A stretch of 64,000 bases of DNA, from assembly GCA_963847145.1 (NCBI GenBank), contig CAWJYN010000003.1, forward strand, positions 1,426,001-1,490,000. The letters are read 5' to 3'. Made by a program: the position numbers and the translations under genes. The notes under the pieces were generated by a model. It was not told the DNA's origin. It saw only the letters and a program-made list of their open reading frames with translations, and ran no database searches. Origin of the DNA: JABFRJ01 sp963847145 (GTDB lineage: Bacteria > Pseudomonadota > Alphaproteobacteria > Rhizobiales > Hyphomicrobiaceae). Positions 8,506 through 17,022 of this stretch are shown here, in pieces (positions within the stretch are counted from its first letter, which is position 1; each line of letters opens with the position of its first letter).

Positions 8506-8696
8506 CGGGTCCAGCTGGTTGCGGCTTTTGGCGTGGCGGTCGGGGAGGCGCTCGCGGGCAGCGGTCGAGGCGGTCCAGGAGACAGGTCTCGCTAAACCAA
8601 CCGTATATGGAATACAATGGAGACGCGGTTTTTGGGGGTCGCTGCGGCACAATGCACATGCGGCCGCTGGATGGCCGACTTTGGGGCGCTTGCATC

Positions 8697-10790
8697 ATGG
8701 TCTTTTGGCGTCGCGCATTGACCGGATTGTTCTGTCTTGGCTGCGTGTTGCTGCCGGGTTGGATCACAGTCGGCGTTGCACAACCGGCTGAGGATCCCAA
8801 AGCAACGCCGTCGACGCTGGTGATCTTCGACGGTTCTGGCTCGATGTGGGGCAAGCTCGAAGGCGAGAAGCCGACCAAGTTTGTGCAGGCGCGAGACGCG
8901 ATCCGGGTGGCACTTGGCAAGGTGGCACCGCAGTCAACACACGTCGGGCTGATGTCGTATGGGCACCGGCGGCAGGGGGATTGCACCGATGTGCAGGTCA
9001 TCGCACAGGCGGAGGCGGCCGCCGCGCCGGCTTTTACCGACCGCATCGTGAACCCGCTGGAAAAAATAAATCCCAAGGGCAAAGGCCCACTGACGGCGGC
9101 GCTGCGGGAGGCGGCCAAGGTGCTGGGCAAAGCGCCGGGGCCGCGTAGCATTGTGCTGATCCATGACGACCCCGACAATTGCCAGCAGGATGCGTGTGCG
9201 GCGCTCGCGGAGCTGCAACAAAGTGCGCCTGGCGTGGTTGTGCACGTGGTCGGACTGGGGCTGAGGCCCGATGACGTGTCGCGGTATCAGTGCCTTACCC
9301 GGGCGACGGGCGGGCGCCACATCGATGCACAAGATGGTGGGCAAGTGGCTGCCGGGGTTGATGGCGTGTTGGCGCTTGCCTTACAGGGCGCGCGTGGTGC
9401 CGATCAGATCGCGACGCTGGCCAAAGTGGCAGTCGCTGAACCGGTCAAGCCGCTTGTCATCGCAGCCGACAAACCGGCGGCGATCACGCTTGCCCTGACG
9501 GGGCCGCCAGCATTGCGGCTGCGGGCGTTGCTGGCGAAAGATGTGGCCTTGGCGGGGCACCGCGTGCGGTGGTCGGTGTGGCCCGACACAGCAGCGGCCG
9601 GCGTGGCGCCAATTGCAACAGCGGACGGCATCGACACGATTGTTCCTTTGGCGCTGGGCACGTACCGGGTGCGCGCAGAGGCGGGGTTGATGGCAGTTGA
9701 GCGCACAGTCACGGCGGGTGCGCAGGGAGAAACGCTGGCTGAAGCGGTCTTTGAGGCGGCCGAAATCCGGTTGAAGGGCGTGCTGGCAGGGGATGCAACC
9801 CTGCTGGTCAGTCATCGTGCCGCCACCAGCGATCCAAAGGCTCCGGCGCGGCGCATTGGCATCTGGCCGCATGGACAAACGGCGCTGCTGGTACCGCCCG
9901 GCGCGGTGACTTTGCATCTCGAGCAAGCCGAGCTGCGCGCGGACCGTCAGATCGAGGTGGCCGCTGGACAGGCGCGGGAAGTCGAGATGGCGCAGGCAGG
10001 GGGCCGTGTGCTGCTCGATCTGATGCCGCCGGTCGGACCCGTTGTGACACCTGCTAGCGGACCAGCCGGTGCACCCGGTGGGGCGGCACCCGTAACGATT
10101 TTTGCCATTTCGGAGGACGATCCGGACGCGCCGCGTGGGCGCAAGGAACTCGCACGGTCGGCTGCGACGACCGCTGAATTTGTCGTCGCGCCCGGAAGTT
10201 ACATCGTGTCGGCAATGCGCGGCGCGCTGGAAACGCGCGAGCGTGTTACGGTCGCTGCAGGGGATGCAGTGCGGCGGTCGTTGCCGCTGGTGGCGGCACG
10301 GCTGATAATTGCTGCACGGCTTGAACGGAACGCTGATGGCGCCGCCGTGGGATCGGCTGCCGATACATTCCGGCTTTCGCGCCTCGATAGCCCGGATATG
10401 CCGCCGTTGCTGCTGGCTGGGCCGGCTGCCATTGTGGACCTGCCACCAGGGCGTTACCGGGTCACGGCCCGACGCAATGCCGCCGCGATCAACGCGCAAC
10501 AGGACATCGAGCTCAAAGCGGGCGACTACAAGACGGTGACCTTGGAGTATCAGGCGGGTGGGTTGCGCCTGGAAGCTGTTGTCAAGGGTGAGGCCGGTCC
10601 GCTAGGGATCGCCTGGCTCATTGCCGACGAGACGGGACGCTTGGTGTGGAGCAGTGCAGAGGCGGCGCCAACAGCTTTACTCGGGGTCGGACGGTACACA
10701 GTCCGCATGGCGCTGCGGGGAGCACGTTATGAAGTGGCGGTCGATATCCGGCATGGGGAAATCACATCAGTACGGCTTGGACAGCCATGA
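8697..10790 (+). CDS. Secreted von Willebrand factor A domain protein
   Basis: 697 aa from ATG 8697, which directly precedes a signal peptide (WRRALTGLFCLGCVLLPGW, then a likely cleavage after VAQ). An in-frame ATG at 8607 would bury this signal. The VWA domain spans about 38-230 with the MIDAS motif DGSGS at 45-49, an HVGLMSYGHRR strand and ELQQSAPGVVVHVVGLG. The remaining 450 residues are serial beta-sandwich-like modules with recurring PGxYxV and GGLRLEAVV patterns, resembling carboxypeptidase-regulatory-like repeats. MIDAS-type VWA domains bind protein ligands through Mg(II). The gene overlaps the next one by four bases (ATGA), so they are translationally coupled. Its ligand is unknown. 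Confidence 0.82.
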   Translation: MVFWRRALTGLFCLGCVLLPGWITVGVAQPAEDPKATPSTLVIFDGSGSMWGKLEGEKPTKFVQARDAIRVALGKVAPQSTHVGLMSYGHRRQGDCTDVQVIAQAEAAAAPAFTDRIVNPLEKINPKGKGPLTAALREAAKVLGKAPGPRSIVLIHDDPDNCQQDACAALAELQQSAPGVVVHVVGLGLRPDDVSRYQCLTRATGGRHIDAQDGGQVAAGVDGVLALALQGARGADQIATLAKVAVAEPVKPLVIAADKPAAITLALTGPPALRLRALLAKDVALAGHRVRWSVWPDTAAAGVAPIATADGIDTIVPLALGTYRVRAEAGLMAVERTVTAGAQGETLAEAVFEAAEIRLKGVLAGDATLLVSHRAATSDPKAPARRIGIWPHGQTALLVPPGAVTLHLEQAELRADRQIEVAAGQAREVEMAQAGGRVLLDLMPPVGPVVTPASGPAGAPGGAAPVTIFAISEDDPDAPRGRKELARSAATTAEFVVAPGSYIVSAMRGALETRERVTVAAGDAVRRSLPLVAARLIIAARLERNADGAAVGSAADTFRLSRLDSPDMPPLLLAGPAAIVDLPPGRYRVTARRNAAAINAQQDIELKAGDYKTVTLEYQAGGLRLEAVVKGEAGPLGIAWLIADETGRLVWSSAEAAPTALLGVGRYTVRMALRGARYEVAVDIRHGEITSVRLGQP

Positions 10791-11740
10791 GCATTGACAC
10801 AAAATTGCGCAGGAAACATCGCGGTGGTCAGGTCGCGATAGCCAGCGCTGTTGGCTTTTTCACGCTTGTCACGACGTTCTGCGCAGCTTCCGCGCAGGCG
10901 CCTGCCGCGCCTGGTGGTTCGGCGCCGGTTAGTGGCAACTCAAGCGCTGTGTCGCGCACTGCTGAAAACACAACCGGCCAGGTTGCGGTCTTACTTTCGG
11001 CGGTGCTGAGCGAAGATGGTCAGCCCATCGATCAAGGCCTCGTGTGGCACATCTTCCGGGATCGTGCGGGGTCGGATGGCAAGATGCCGTTGGTGCGGCA
11101 GGTCCGGGAGGCTACTCCCAGCCTCAAACTCGAACCGGGCGATTACATGATCAATGCCGCGTTCGGCCGCGCCACGCTGACACGCAAGATCACTGTCGTC
11201 GCCGGGAAGCCGGCCACCGAGAAGTTCAATCTCAATGCGGGCGGGCTTCGGCTCAAGGCGCTGTTGGTCAGCGGTGAGGTGGTGCCGGATCGTTCCATCT
11301 CATACGACATTCTCAACGAGGAGCGCGATCAGTCCGGCAACCGGGTCAAGGTCATTACCGGCGCCAAGCCGGGGCTGATTATTCGCCTCAATGCGGGCGT
11401 CTATCAGGTGGTGTCGACCTACGGCGATGCCAATGCACGGGTGCGTGCCGAGGTCGCGGTGGAGCCCGGCAAGCTTTCGGAGGTGGCGTTGAGCCACACG
11501 GGCACCAAGGTCACGTTCAAGCTAGTTGGCCGCGAAGGTGGAGAAGCGCTGGCCGACGTGTCCTGGAGCATTGTGGACACCAAGGCCGAGATTGTGAAAG
11601 AGACCGTCGGCGCGTTGCCGACCCACATTCTTGCCGCCGGGCGGTATGCCGTGCTGGCCAAACATCAAGGCAAGACCTACCGCGCCGAATTCACCGCGAA
11701 ACCCGGTGAGCAAGCCGTGGTTGAGGTCGTTGCCCGCTAA
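10787..11740 (+). CDS. Secreted beta-repeat protein paired with the VWA protein
   Basis: 317 aa, starting inside the stop region of the VWA gene (ATGA overlap at 10787-10790). An N-terminal basic stretch and hydrophobic segment (VGFFTLVTTFCAASAQ) form a Sec signal peptide, followed by a disordered Pro/Ser/Gly linker. Three or four repeats follow, each ending in a PGDYMI, AGVYQVV or AGRYAVLA turn, and a GGLRLKALL element matches GGLRLEAVV in the C-terminal half of the upstream protein. The two products are therefore probably related extracytoplasmic modules that work together. I know no named family for this protein. Confidence 0.75.
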   Translation: MSIDTKLRRKHRGGQVAIASAVGFFTLVTTFCAASAQAPAAPGGSAPVSGNSSAVSRTAENTTGQVAVLLSAVLSEDGQPIDQGLVWHIFRDRAGSDGKMPLVRQVREATPSLKLEPGDYMINAAFGRATLTRKITVVAGKPATEKFNLNAGGLRLKALLVSGEVVPDRSISYDILNEERDQSGNRVKVITGAKPGLIIRLNAGVYQVVSTYGDANARVRAEVAVEPGKLSEVALSHTGTKVTFKLVGREGGEALADVSWSIVDTKAEIVKETVGALPTHILAAGRYAVLAKHQGKTYRAEFTAKPGEQAVVEVVAR

Positions 11741-11833
11741 CGCGGCCGAAGCTTTTCCGCCATGTTGACAAAGCGGGAAGCGGATGCGCTTTTCCCGTTC
11801 AATTCGATATCCCCCATTGCAAGGACTCCCGCC

Positions 11834-13678
11834 ATGGCTGCGGCCCCAACACCCATGCACCGCTATCGCTCACACACGTGCGGCGCGCTCCGTGACGGCA
11901 ACGTCGGCACGCATGTGCGGCTGTCCGGCTGGGTCCACAACATCCGCGACCTTGGTGGACTGCTGTTCATCGATTTGCGCGACCACTACGGTCTGACCCA
12001 GATCGTCGCTGAGCCCGGCAGCGCCGCATTCAAAGAGCTGGAGCGCTGCCGCAAGGAGTGGGTCGTCCGCATCGATGGCGACGTAAAGAAGCGCACGCCG
12101 GAAACGGCCAACGACAAGATCGCCACGGGTCACATCGAAGTGTACGTGCGCGCCATCGAGGTGCTGTCGGAAGCCAAGGATTTGCCGGTCCCGGTGCTCG
12201 GCGAGCCGGAGTATCCGGAAGACATTCGTCTGCAATACCGTTTTCTCGATCTCAGGCGCGAAACACTGCATAGGAACATCATGCAGAGGCTCGCGGTGAT
12301 CAAGTCGGTCCGCACGCGCATGGAAGCGGCGGGCTTCAACGAATTCGACACGCCGATCATGACGGCGTCGTCTCCTGAAGGGGCGCGCGACTTTCTCGTG
12401 CCGTCGCGTATTCATCCCGGCAAGTTCTTCGCGTTGCCGCAGGCGCCACAACAGTACAAGCAATTGCTGATGGTCTCCGGCTTTGACCGTTACTATCAGA
12501 TCGCGCCCTGTTTCCGCGACGAAGATCCGCGCGCTGATCGCACCACCGAGTTCTACCAGCTCGATGTCGAGATGAGCTTCGTCGAGCAGGAAGACGTGTT
12601 CCAAACGATGGAACCCATCATCACCGGCATTTTCGAAGAGTTTGCCAACGGCAAGGCCGTCACACGCAGCTCCGCTGCCACTGGTGAGCGCTGGCCGCGC
12701 ATTCCCTATGATGAGGCGATCAGCAAGTACGGGTCCGATAAGCCGGACTTGCGCAACCCGATCGAAATCCAAGATGTGACCGAGCACTTTAAAGGCTCCG
12801 GCTTCAAAGTCTTTGCGGGCATGATCGAGAAAGACCCGAAGGTGCGGGTGTGGGCTATTCCGGGCCCCACCGGCGGTAGCCGCGCCTTTTGCGACCGCAT
12901 GAACGGCTGGGCGCAGAAGGAAGGCCAGCCGGGGCTTGGCTATATCTTCTATCGTGACGAAGAAGGTGCGGCGGGCGCCGGTCCAGTCGCCAAAAACGTC
13001 GGTGCGGAGCGCGCGGCCGCGATCCAAAAACAACTCGGTCTCAAAACCGGCGACGCTGTGTTCTTTACCGCCGGTGACCCCGCAAAATTCTACAAGTTTG
13101 CCGGCCTCGCGCGCGATCAGGTCGGCCGTGAACTGAAGCTGATCGACGAGAACAAGTTCGCGCTGTGTTGGATCGTCGACTTCCCGTTCTACGAATGGAG
13201 CGAGGAAGAGAAGAAACTCGACTTCGCGCACAACCCGTTCTCGATGCCGAAGGGCGGCCTTGAAGCGCTGGACGCTGCGACCACGACCGAACAACGCCTC
13301 GCGTTGAAAGCCAATCAATATGACATCGTCTGTAACGGTTACGAGATCACCTCGGGCAGCATCCGCAATCACAAACCGGATACGATGGTGAAGGCCTTTG
13401 AGATCACCGGCCTCACCCGCGCCGACGTCGAAGAGCGGTTCGGTGGTCTCTATCGGGCGTTCCAGTATGGGGCGCCGCCGCATGGTGGCTTGGCGGCCGG
13501 CATCGACCGCATTGTCATGCTGCTGGTCGGCGCCAAGAACCTGCGCGAGGTGAACATTTTCCCCATGAACCAGCAGAACATGGATCTGTTGATGGGTGCC
13601 CCTGGCAACGTCACCAACAAGCAGCTGCGCGAGCTCTCCATCCGCGTGAACATCGTGGATGATAAGAAGGGTGCGTAG
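11834..13678 (+). CDS. aspS: Aspartate--tRNA(Asp/Asn) ligase
   Basis: 614 aa class IIb aminoacyl-tRNA synthetase. I use ATG 11834, with AAGGA at 11821-11825; the frame is open to 11762. The N-terminal OB-fold anticodon domain (CGALRDGNVGTHVRLSGWVHN, split here only for description) is followed by class II motif 2, FRDEDPRADRTTEFYQLD, then a bacterial-type GAD insertion and motif 3, GIDRIVMLLVGA. The HNPFSMP segment is the usual bacterial AspRS signature. Alphaproteobacteria commonly lack AsnRS, so the enzyme may also charge tRNA(Asn), but that cannot be read directly here. The gene stands alone, followed by palindromic repeats. Confidence 0.97.
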   Translation: MAAAPTPMHRYRSHTCGALRDGNVGTHVRLSGWVHNIRDLGGLLFIDLRDHYGLTQIVAEPGSAAFKELERCRKEWVVRIDGDVKKRTPETANDKIATGHIEVYVRAIEVLSEAKDLPVPVLGEPEYPEDIRLQYRFLDLRRETLHRNIMQRLAVIKSVRTRMEAAGFNEFDTPIMTASSPEGARDFLVPSRIHPGKFFALPQAPQQYKQLLMVSGFDRYYQIAPCFRDEDPRADRTTEFYQLDVEMSFVEQEDVFQTMEPIITGIFEEFANGKAVTRSSAATGERWPRIPYDEAISKYGSDKPDLRNPIEIQDVTEHFKGSGFKVFAGMIEKDPKVRVWAIPGPTGGSRAFCDRMNGWAQKEGQPGLGYIFYRDEEGAAGAGPVAKNVGAERAAAIQKQLGLKTGDAVFFTAGDPAKFYKFAGLARDQVGRELKLIDENKFALCWIVDFPFYEWSEEEKKLDFAHNPFSMPKGGLEALDAATTTEQRLALKANQYDIVCNGYEITSGSIRNHKPDTMVKAFEITGLTRADVEERFGGLYRAFQYGAPPHGGLAAGIDRIVMLLVGAKNLREVNIFPMNQQNMDLLMGAPGNVTNKQLRELSIRVNIVDDKKGA

Positions 13679-13681
13679 CTT

Positions 13682-13774
13682 CGTAGGTTGGGTTAGGCGC
13701 CCTTCGCGCCGTAACCCAACAGTTCGCCCGAGATGTTGGGTTACGCTGCTGAATCGCAGCTAACCCAACCTACG
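13682..13774. repeat. Four-part palindromic repeat, copy 2
   Basis: Outer arms CGTAGGTTGGGTTAGGCGC and GCTAACCCAACCTACG, with inner arms GTAACCCAACA and TGTTGGGTTAC. It starts four bases after the aspS stop codon and ends 17 bases before the HicB-like gene. It is the same family as the element at 14061 on the other side of that small gene. Confidence 0.9.
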
Positions 13775-13791
13775 GCTCTTCACTTTTCTGG

Positions 13792-14010
13792 ATGGTTCCA
13801 AAGCATCTCACCATCGAAACGGAACGCGAAACGGACGGCCGCTGGATCGCCGAGGTGCCGGAGCTTCCGGGCGTCATGGCCTATGGCGCGTCGGAAGGCG
13901 AAGCGGCCGCAAAGGTGGAGGCTCTTGCATTGCGCGTGCTCGCGGATCGCCTAGAACACGGCGAGAGCAAAGCGGTTGATGTGACCATCCGAGTACAGGC
14001 CGCCGAATGA
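13792..14010 (+). CDS. HicB-family antitoxin-like protein (orphan)
   Basis: 72 aa. The pattern is the HicB-like partial RNase H fold: a beta strand with DGRWIAEVPELPGVMAYG, then the helix SEGEAAAKVEALALRVLADRL. HicB antitoxins neutralise the mRNA interferase HicA, but no HicA-like double-stranded-RNA-binding ORF of about 60 codons is found on either side. There is also no C-terminal DNA-binding domain, so it is a short solo version. Palindromic repeats flank it 17 bases upstream and 50 bases downstream. It could be a remnant of a toxin-antitoxin locus or a free-standing regulator. Confidence 0.78.
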   Translation: MVPKHLTIETERETDGRWIAEVPELPGVMAYGASEGEAAAKVEALALRVLADRLEHGESKAVDVTIRVQAAE

Positions 14011-14060
14011 AAAATTCCCCGAAACATTCTTTGCAGACAGACCCATGACGTCACCGAATT

Positions 14061-14155
14061 CGTAGGTTGGGTTAGCTGCGGTTCAGCAGCGTAACCCAAC
14101 ACTTCGGTGCAAGACCCTGTTGGGTTACGGCCTGAAGCGGCCTAACCCAACCTAC
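14061..14155. repeat. Four-part palindromic repeat, copy 3
   Basis: Outer arms CGTAGGTTGGGTTAGCTGC and GGCCTAACCCAACCTAC, with inner arms GCGTAACCCAACA and TGTTGGGTTACGGC. It lies between the hicB-like gene (plus) and the end of cobS (minus), i.e. between convergent genes. Confidence 0.9.
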
Positions 14156-14196
14156 AGGCCGTCTCCGCAGACCGTCGACATTGCGGTGTGCTGGCT

Positions 14197-14946
14197 TCAC
14201 GTTGGAAGGTTGGTGATTGCCGCCACCAGTGCCACCAGTAACACGCTCTCCATCACTTCAATACTTGCGCCGAGGCCGTCGCCGGTGATGCCGCCGAGGC
14301 GCCAGTGCCAGAAGGCGGCGCCGAGCGCGACAAGAACGAACGATACCAGCAGCACCGGCGCCAGCCACAGACTAAGCGCGCTCAAGGCAACCGCCCACAC
14401 TGCAATTGGTGTCCAGCCGATGTCCCAGGCGAAGCGTTCGGCCATGCCGGATTTGAGGGTGGGGATTGTCAGGCTCCACACCATGCTGCCCCATCGGGCC
14501 CAGGCGGGGACGAGTGCCAAGCCCCAGCCGATGCCGCCGCCGACCAATTCCGACAACAGCACGAACTTGGCGATCAGTTGCAGGACGATGACTATCACAG
14601 CGAAGCTGCCGGTGTGGGGGTCCTTGAGCACGTCGTGAAAGCGTTCGGGCTTGGAATGCGCGGCGCCGAGGGCATCCGCCATGTCGCCGAGGCCGTCGAG
14701 ATGCAGACCGCCGGTGATCCAGACCCAGGTGATGAGCGCGAACAACGTGCCGATGTTCAAGGTGATCACCGATCCAGCCATGGTGGCCAGCACAAGTGCG
14801 GCGCCGATCAAGAGACCGACGGCTGGGAAATAGAGGGCACTGCGGCTCAAGTCGCGTGGATTGAAGTCGGCAATCTGGGGTGTTGGAATGCGGGTGAGGA
14901 ACTGTACAGCGAGGATGAATTCGCGCACCGGTTTGGAAAATGTCAT
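14197..14946 (-). CDS. cobS: Adenosylcobinamide-GDP ribazoletransferase (cobalamin-5'-phosphate synthase)
   Basis: 249 aa membrane enzyme (CobS in E. coli, CobV in Pseudomonas nomenclature). It joins adenosylcobinamide-GDP to alpha-ribazole(-phosphate), the last assembly step of the cobalamin nucleotide loop. The start is ATG 14946; the frame is open upstream to 15009 but the family begins at AVQFLTRIP. The signature GGLHLDGLGDMADALGA is present near residues 80-95, with a later GGITGDGLGA motif, and five or six hydrophobic segments place it in the inner membrane. It is the third gene of cobT-cobC-cobS; its start lies four bases beyond the cobC stop codon. Confidence 0.94.
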   Translation of the reverse strand: MTFSKPVREFILAVQFLTRIPTPQIADFNPRDLSRSALYFPAVGLLIGAALVLATMAGSVITLNIGTLFALITWVWITGGLHLDGLGDMADALGAAHSKPERFHDVLKDPHTGSFAVIVIVLQLIAKFVLLSELVGGGIGWGLALVPAWARWGSMVWSLTIPTLKSGMAERFAWDIGWTPIAVWAVALSALSLWLAPVLLVSFVLVALGAAFWHWRLGGITGDGLGASIEVMESVLLVALVAAITNLPT

Positions 14947-14950
14947 GCGC

Positions 14951-15559
14951 TCAGCGTCCCGCCACAGAGGGTTGCACGAGTTCCAGGATCTCGGCCCACA
15001 GCGCGCCATCCGGCGCGCGGCCGATATTAAGCCGTAAGCGGGTGCCGTAGCCGATGCGGAGGGCCCAGGTGTTCGTGTGCGCCATTCCGGTGGCTAGCGC
15101 GAGCGTCTGGCGGATGGGGCCCGCATGCGTCACTACGAGAACGGGACCGCTGCCGCAGTCGACTGCGCGCTGGAGTGCTGCGGAGACGCGTGCCGCGAAG
15201 GCGGGCCAGGGCTCGGCGCCTGGAGGCGGATGTGCTGCGGGATCGGCGTAGAAGTTTGCCAGTGCCGCGCGTCCTACGGCATCGTGCTCGATCTCGCAGC
15301 GGGCGCGGCCGTCCCAATCGCCGAAGTTATATTCGGCCCAACCGTCGTCGATGGTGAGCGGGCACTTGGTGGCGCCGGCCAGTTTTGTTGCGGCGGCGTG
15401 CGCGCGCTGCCGTGGTGACGTGATGATATGTGACCATTGATGTCCGCGCGTTTGTGTTTCGAAGGCGGCCCAACCCTCGGCGATGAGTTCGGTATCGGTC
15501 AGGCCGTCGAGAAAGCCGCTGCGGCCGGTGCTGCCATGCCGGATGAGATCGATCAGCAT
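14951..15559 (-). CDS. cobC: Histidine phosphatase, probable alpha-ribazole phosphatase
   Basis: 202 aa. The catalytic LIRHGSTGRSG motif at residues 5-15 and the second histidine in VVTHAGPIRQT mark the phosphoglycerate-mutase-like histidine phosphatase superfamily. Lying exactly between cobT and cobS, it most likely removes the phosphate from alpha-ribazole-5'-phosphate or adenosylcobalamin-5'-phosphate, the CobC role. That assignment rests on context; the family also includes many unrelated phosphatases. The start codon shares one base with the cobT stop (TGATG), indicating tight coupling. Confidence 0.82.
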   Translation of the reverse strand: MLIDLIRHGSTGRSGFLDGLTDTELIAEGWAAFETQTRGHQWSHIITSPRQRAHAAATKLAGATKCPLTIDDGWAEYNFGDWDGRARCEIEHDAVGRAALANFYADPAAHPPPGAEPWPAFAARVSAALQRAVDCGSGPVLVVTHAGPIRQTLALATGMAHTNTWALRIGYGTRLRLNIGRAPDGALWAEILELVQPSVAGR

Positions 15560-16635
15560 CAGGATTGCCGCTCCGAAACGGCGGCTTCAGCGAACGTGGC
15601 CATGTCATTATGCAGATCACAGGCGAGCCGCAGCAGCGGCAGCGCGATGGCGGCGCCGGATGCTTCGCCAAGGCGCAGGTCGAGACTGAGCAGGGGCTCT
15701 GCGCCGAGTGTTTCAAGGACCAGCGTGTGGCCACGTTCGGCGGAGCGATGAGCGAAGATGAGCCACGGGCGGCAGGAAGGATTGATGCGGCATGCCGCGA
15801 GGGCTGCGACCGAAACAATAAAGCCATCCACGAGGATGGGGATGCGTGCTTGCGATGCGGCAATGAGTGCGCCAACCAAAGCGGCAATCTCCAGCCCGCC
15901 AACTCTTTCCAGCACTGAGATCGGAGCAGATGCCGTTGTGAGTTTGTGCGTTGCCAGCGCTGCCGTGATGACTTCGGCTTTGTGTTGCTGTCCGGCTTTA
16001 TCAAGACCTGTACCGGCGCCAACCAAAGTGGTGGCTGCTTCACCCATCAGGGCTGCCGCGATGGCCGCAGCGGACGTGGTGTTGCCGATGCCCATTTCGC
16101 CAAGGATGACGAGATCGGCATTGGCAGTTGTGTGCTTGATCGTGCGCTGACCGCAAGACAATGCGTGGGCCAACTCAGCCTGCGTCATCGCTGGCTCAAT
16201 GCTGAAGTCGCGGGTGCCAAGGCGCGGTTTGTCGCTTATGACTCCGGGAATGGCCACTGGCGCCAAAGTTCCTGCATCGACCACTGACAACGCGACGCCG
16301 AGTGTGCGCGCGAGCACAGCGATGGCTGCACCGCCGGTCGCGAAATTGTGCAACATCTGGACGGTGACGCTGCTTGGGAACGCCGATACGCCTTGCGCGG
16401 TGACGCCATGATCGCCGGCAAAGATGATGATGGGGGCGTTGTGCGCTCGCGGTTGATCGGTGGCTTGGAGTGCGGCGAGCTTGACCGCCACCGTTTCCAG
16501 GCGCCCAAGCGCGCCTTGTGGCTTGGTCAGTTGGTTCTGGCGATCGCGTGCGCGCGCTTCGTGCACGGCCGACGGCTGCGGGCAGGGCGCCTGCAACCAC
16601 TTGAGGTCTGGCCATAGAGTTTGTCCGGATGGCAT
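15559..16635 (-). CDS. cobT: Nicotinate-nucleotide--dimethylbenzimidazole phosphoribosyltransferase
   Basis: 358 aa. CobT makes alpha-ribazole-5'-phosphate from nicotinate mononucleotide and 5,6-dimethylbenzimidazole (CobU in Pseudomonas nomenclature). Diagnostic pieces are LTKPQGALGRLE near residue 35, IIIFAGDHGVTAQGVSAFP, GEMGIGNTTSAAAI, a FIVSVAAL segment, FAHRSAERGH and a final LDLRLGEASGAAIALPLL with the catalytic glutamate. It is the first gene of a minus-strand lower-ligand operon followed by cobC and cobS. No B12-riboswitch consensus is obvious in the short space upstream. Confidence 0.96.
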   Translation of the reverse strand: MPSGQTLWPDLKWLQAPCPQPSAVHEARARDRQNQLTKPQGALGRLETVAVKLAALQATDQPRAHNAPIIIFAGDHGVTAQGVSAFPSSVTVQMLHNFATGGAAIAVLARTLGVALSVVDAGTLAPVAIPGVISDKPRLGTRDFSIEPAMTQAELAHALSCGQRTIKHTTANADLVILGEMGIGNTTSAAAIAAALMGEAATTLVGAGTGLDKAGQQHKAEVITAALATHKLTTASAPISVLERVGGLEIAALVGALIAASQARIPILVDGFIVSVAALAACRINPSCRPWLIFAHRSAERGHTLVLETLGAEPLLSLDLRLGEASGAAIALPLLRLACDLHNDMATFAEAAVSERQS

Positions 16636-16728
16636 AGCTGATCTGTTGCCCTGACGAGTTTGAACGCATTGTGCCGCGCATGAGCTTGGCGCACCCTAGT
16701 CTACCACTTTTTGCACCGGAGATGCCTC

Positions 16729-17022
16729 ATGCCCAAAGGTTACTGGATCGCCCATGTCGATGTCTCTGACCCTGAGAAATACAAGGAGTATGTGCGGCTC
16801 AACGGCATCGCCTTCGCCAAGTTCGGAGCGAAATTCCTGGTGCGCGGCGGGACGAGTGAAGTGCGGGCCGGTGCGCTGAAGTCCCGCCATGTGGTGATCG
16901 AGTTCCCGAGCTATCAGGCGGCCAAGAATTGCTACGACAGCCCGGAATACAAAGCTGCGACGGTGGTGCGTGTCACCGCGTCTACCGCCGATCTGGTGAT
17001 CATTGAGGGTTATGATGGGTGA
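16729..17022 (+). CDS. DUF1330 domain-containing protein
   Basis: 97 aa. GGAG at 16718-16721 sits seven bases before ATG 16729, so I prefer this start to the in-frame ATG at 16711. The sequence PKGYWIAHVDVSDPEKYKEY is characteristic of the DUF1330 family, a small ferredoxin-like dimeric alpha-beta barrel; VVIEFPSYQAAKNCYDSPEY is its second signature. The biochemical role of the family is not established. The gene is convergent with folD and overlaps its 3' end by 13 bases. Confidence 0.9.
   Translation: MPKGYWIAHVDVSDPEKYKEYVRLNGIAFAKFGAKFLVRGGTSEVRAGALKSRHVVIEFPSYQAAKNCYDSPEYKAATVVRVTASTADLVIIEGYDG

Noticed and set aside
11870..13483. 537-codon open frame antisense to aspS
   Set aside because: It is a mirror of the aspS coding frame with no recognisable fold or ribosome site.
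14011..14060. hicA toxin gene next to the HicB-like gene
   Set aside because: Only 50 bases separate hicB from the next repeat and no 60-codon double-stranded-RNA-binding ORF is seen on either side.
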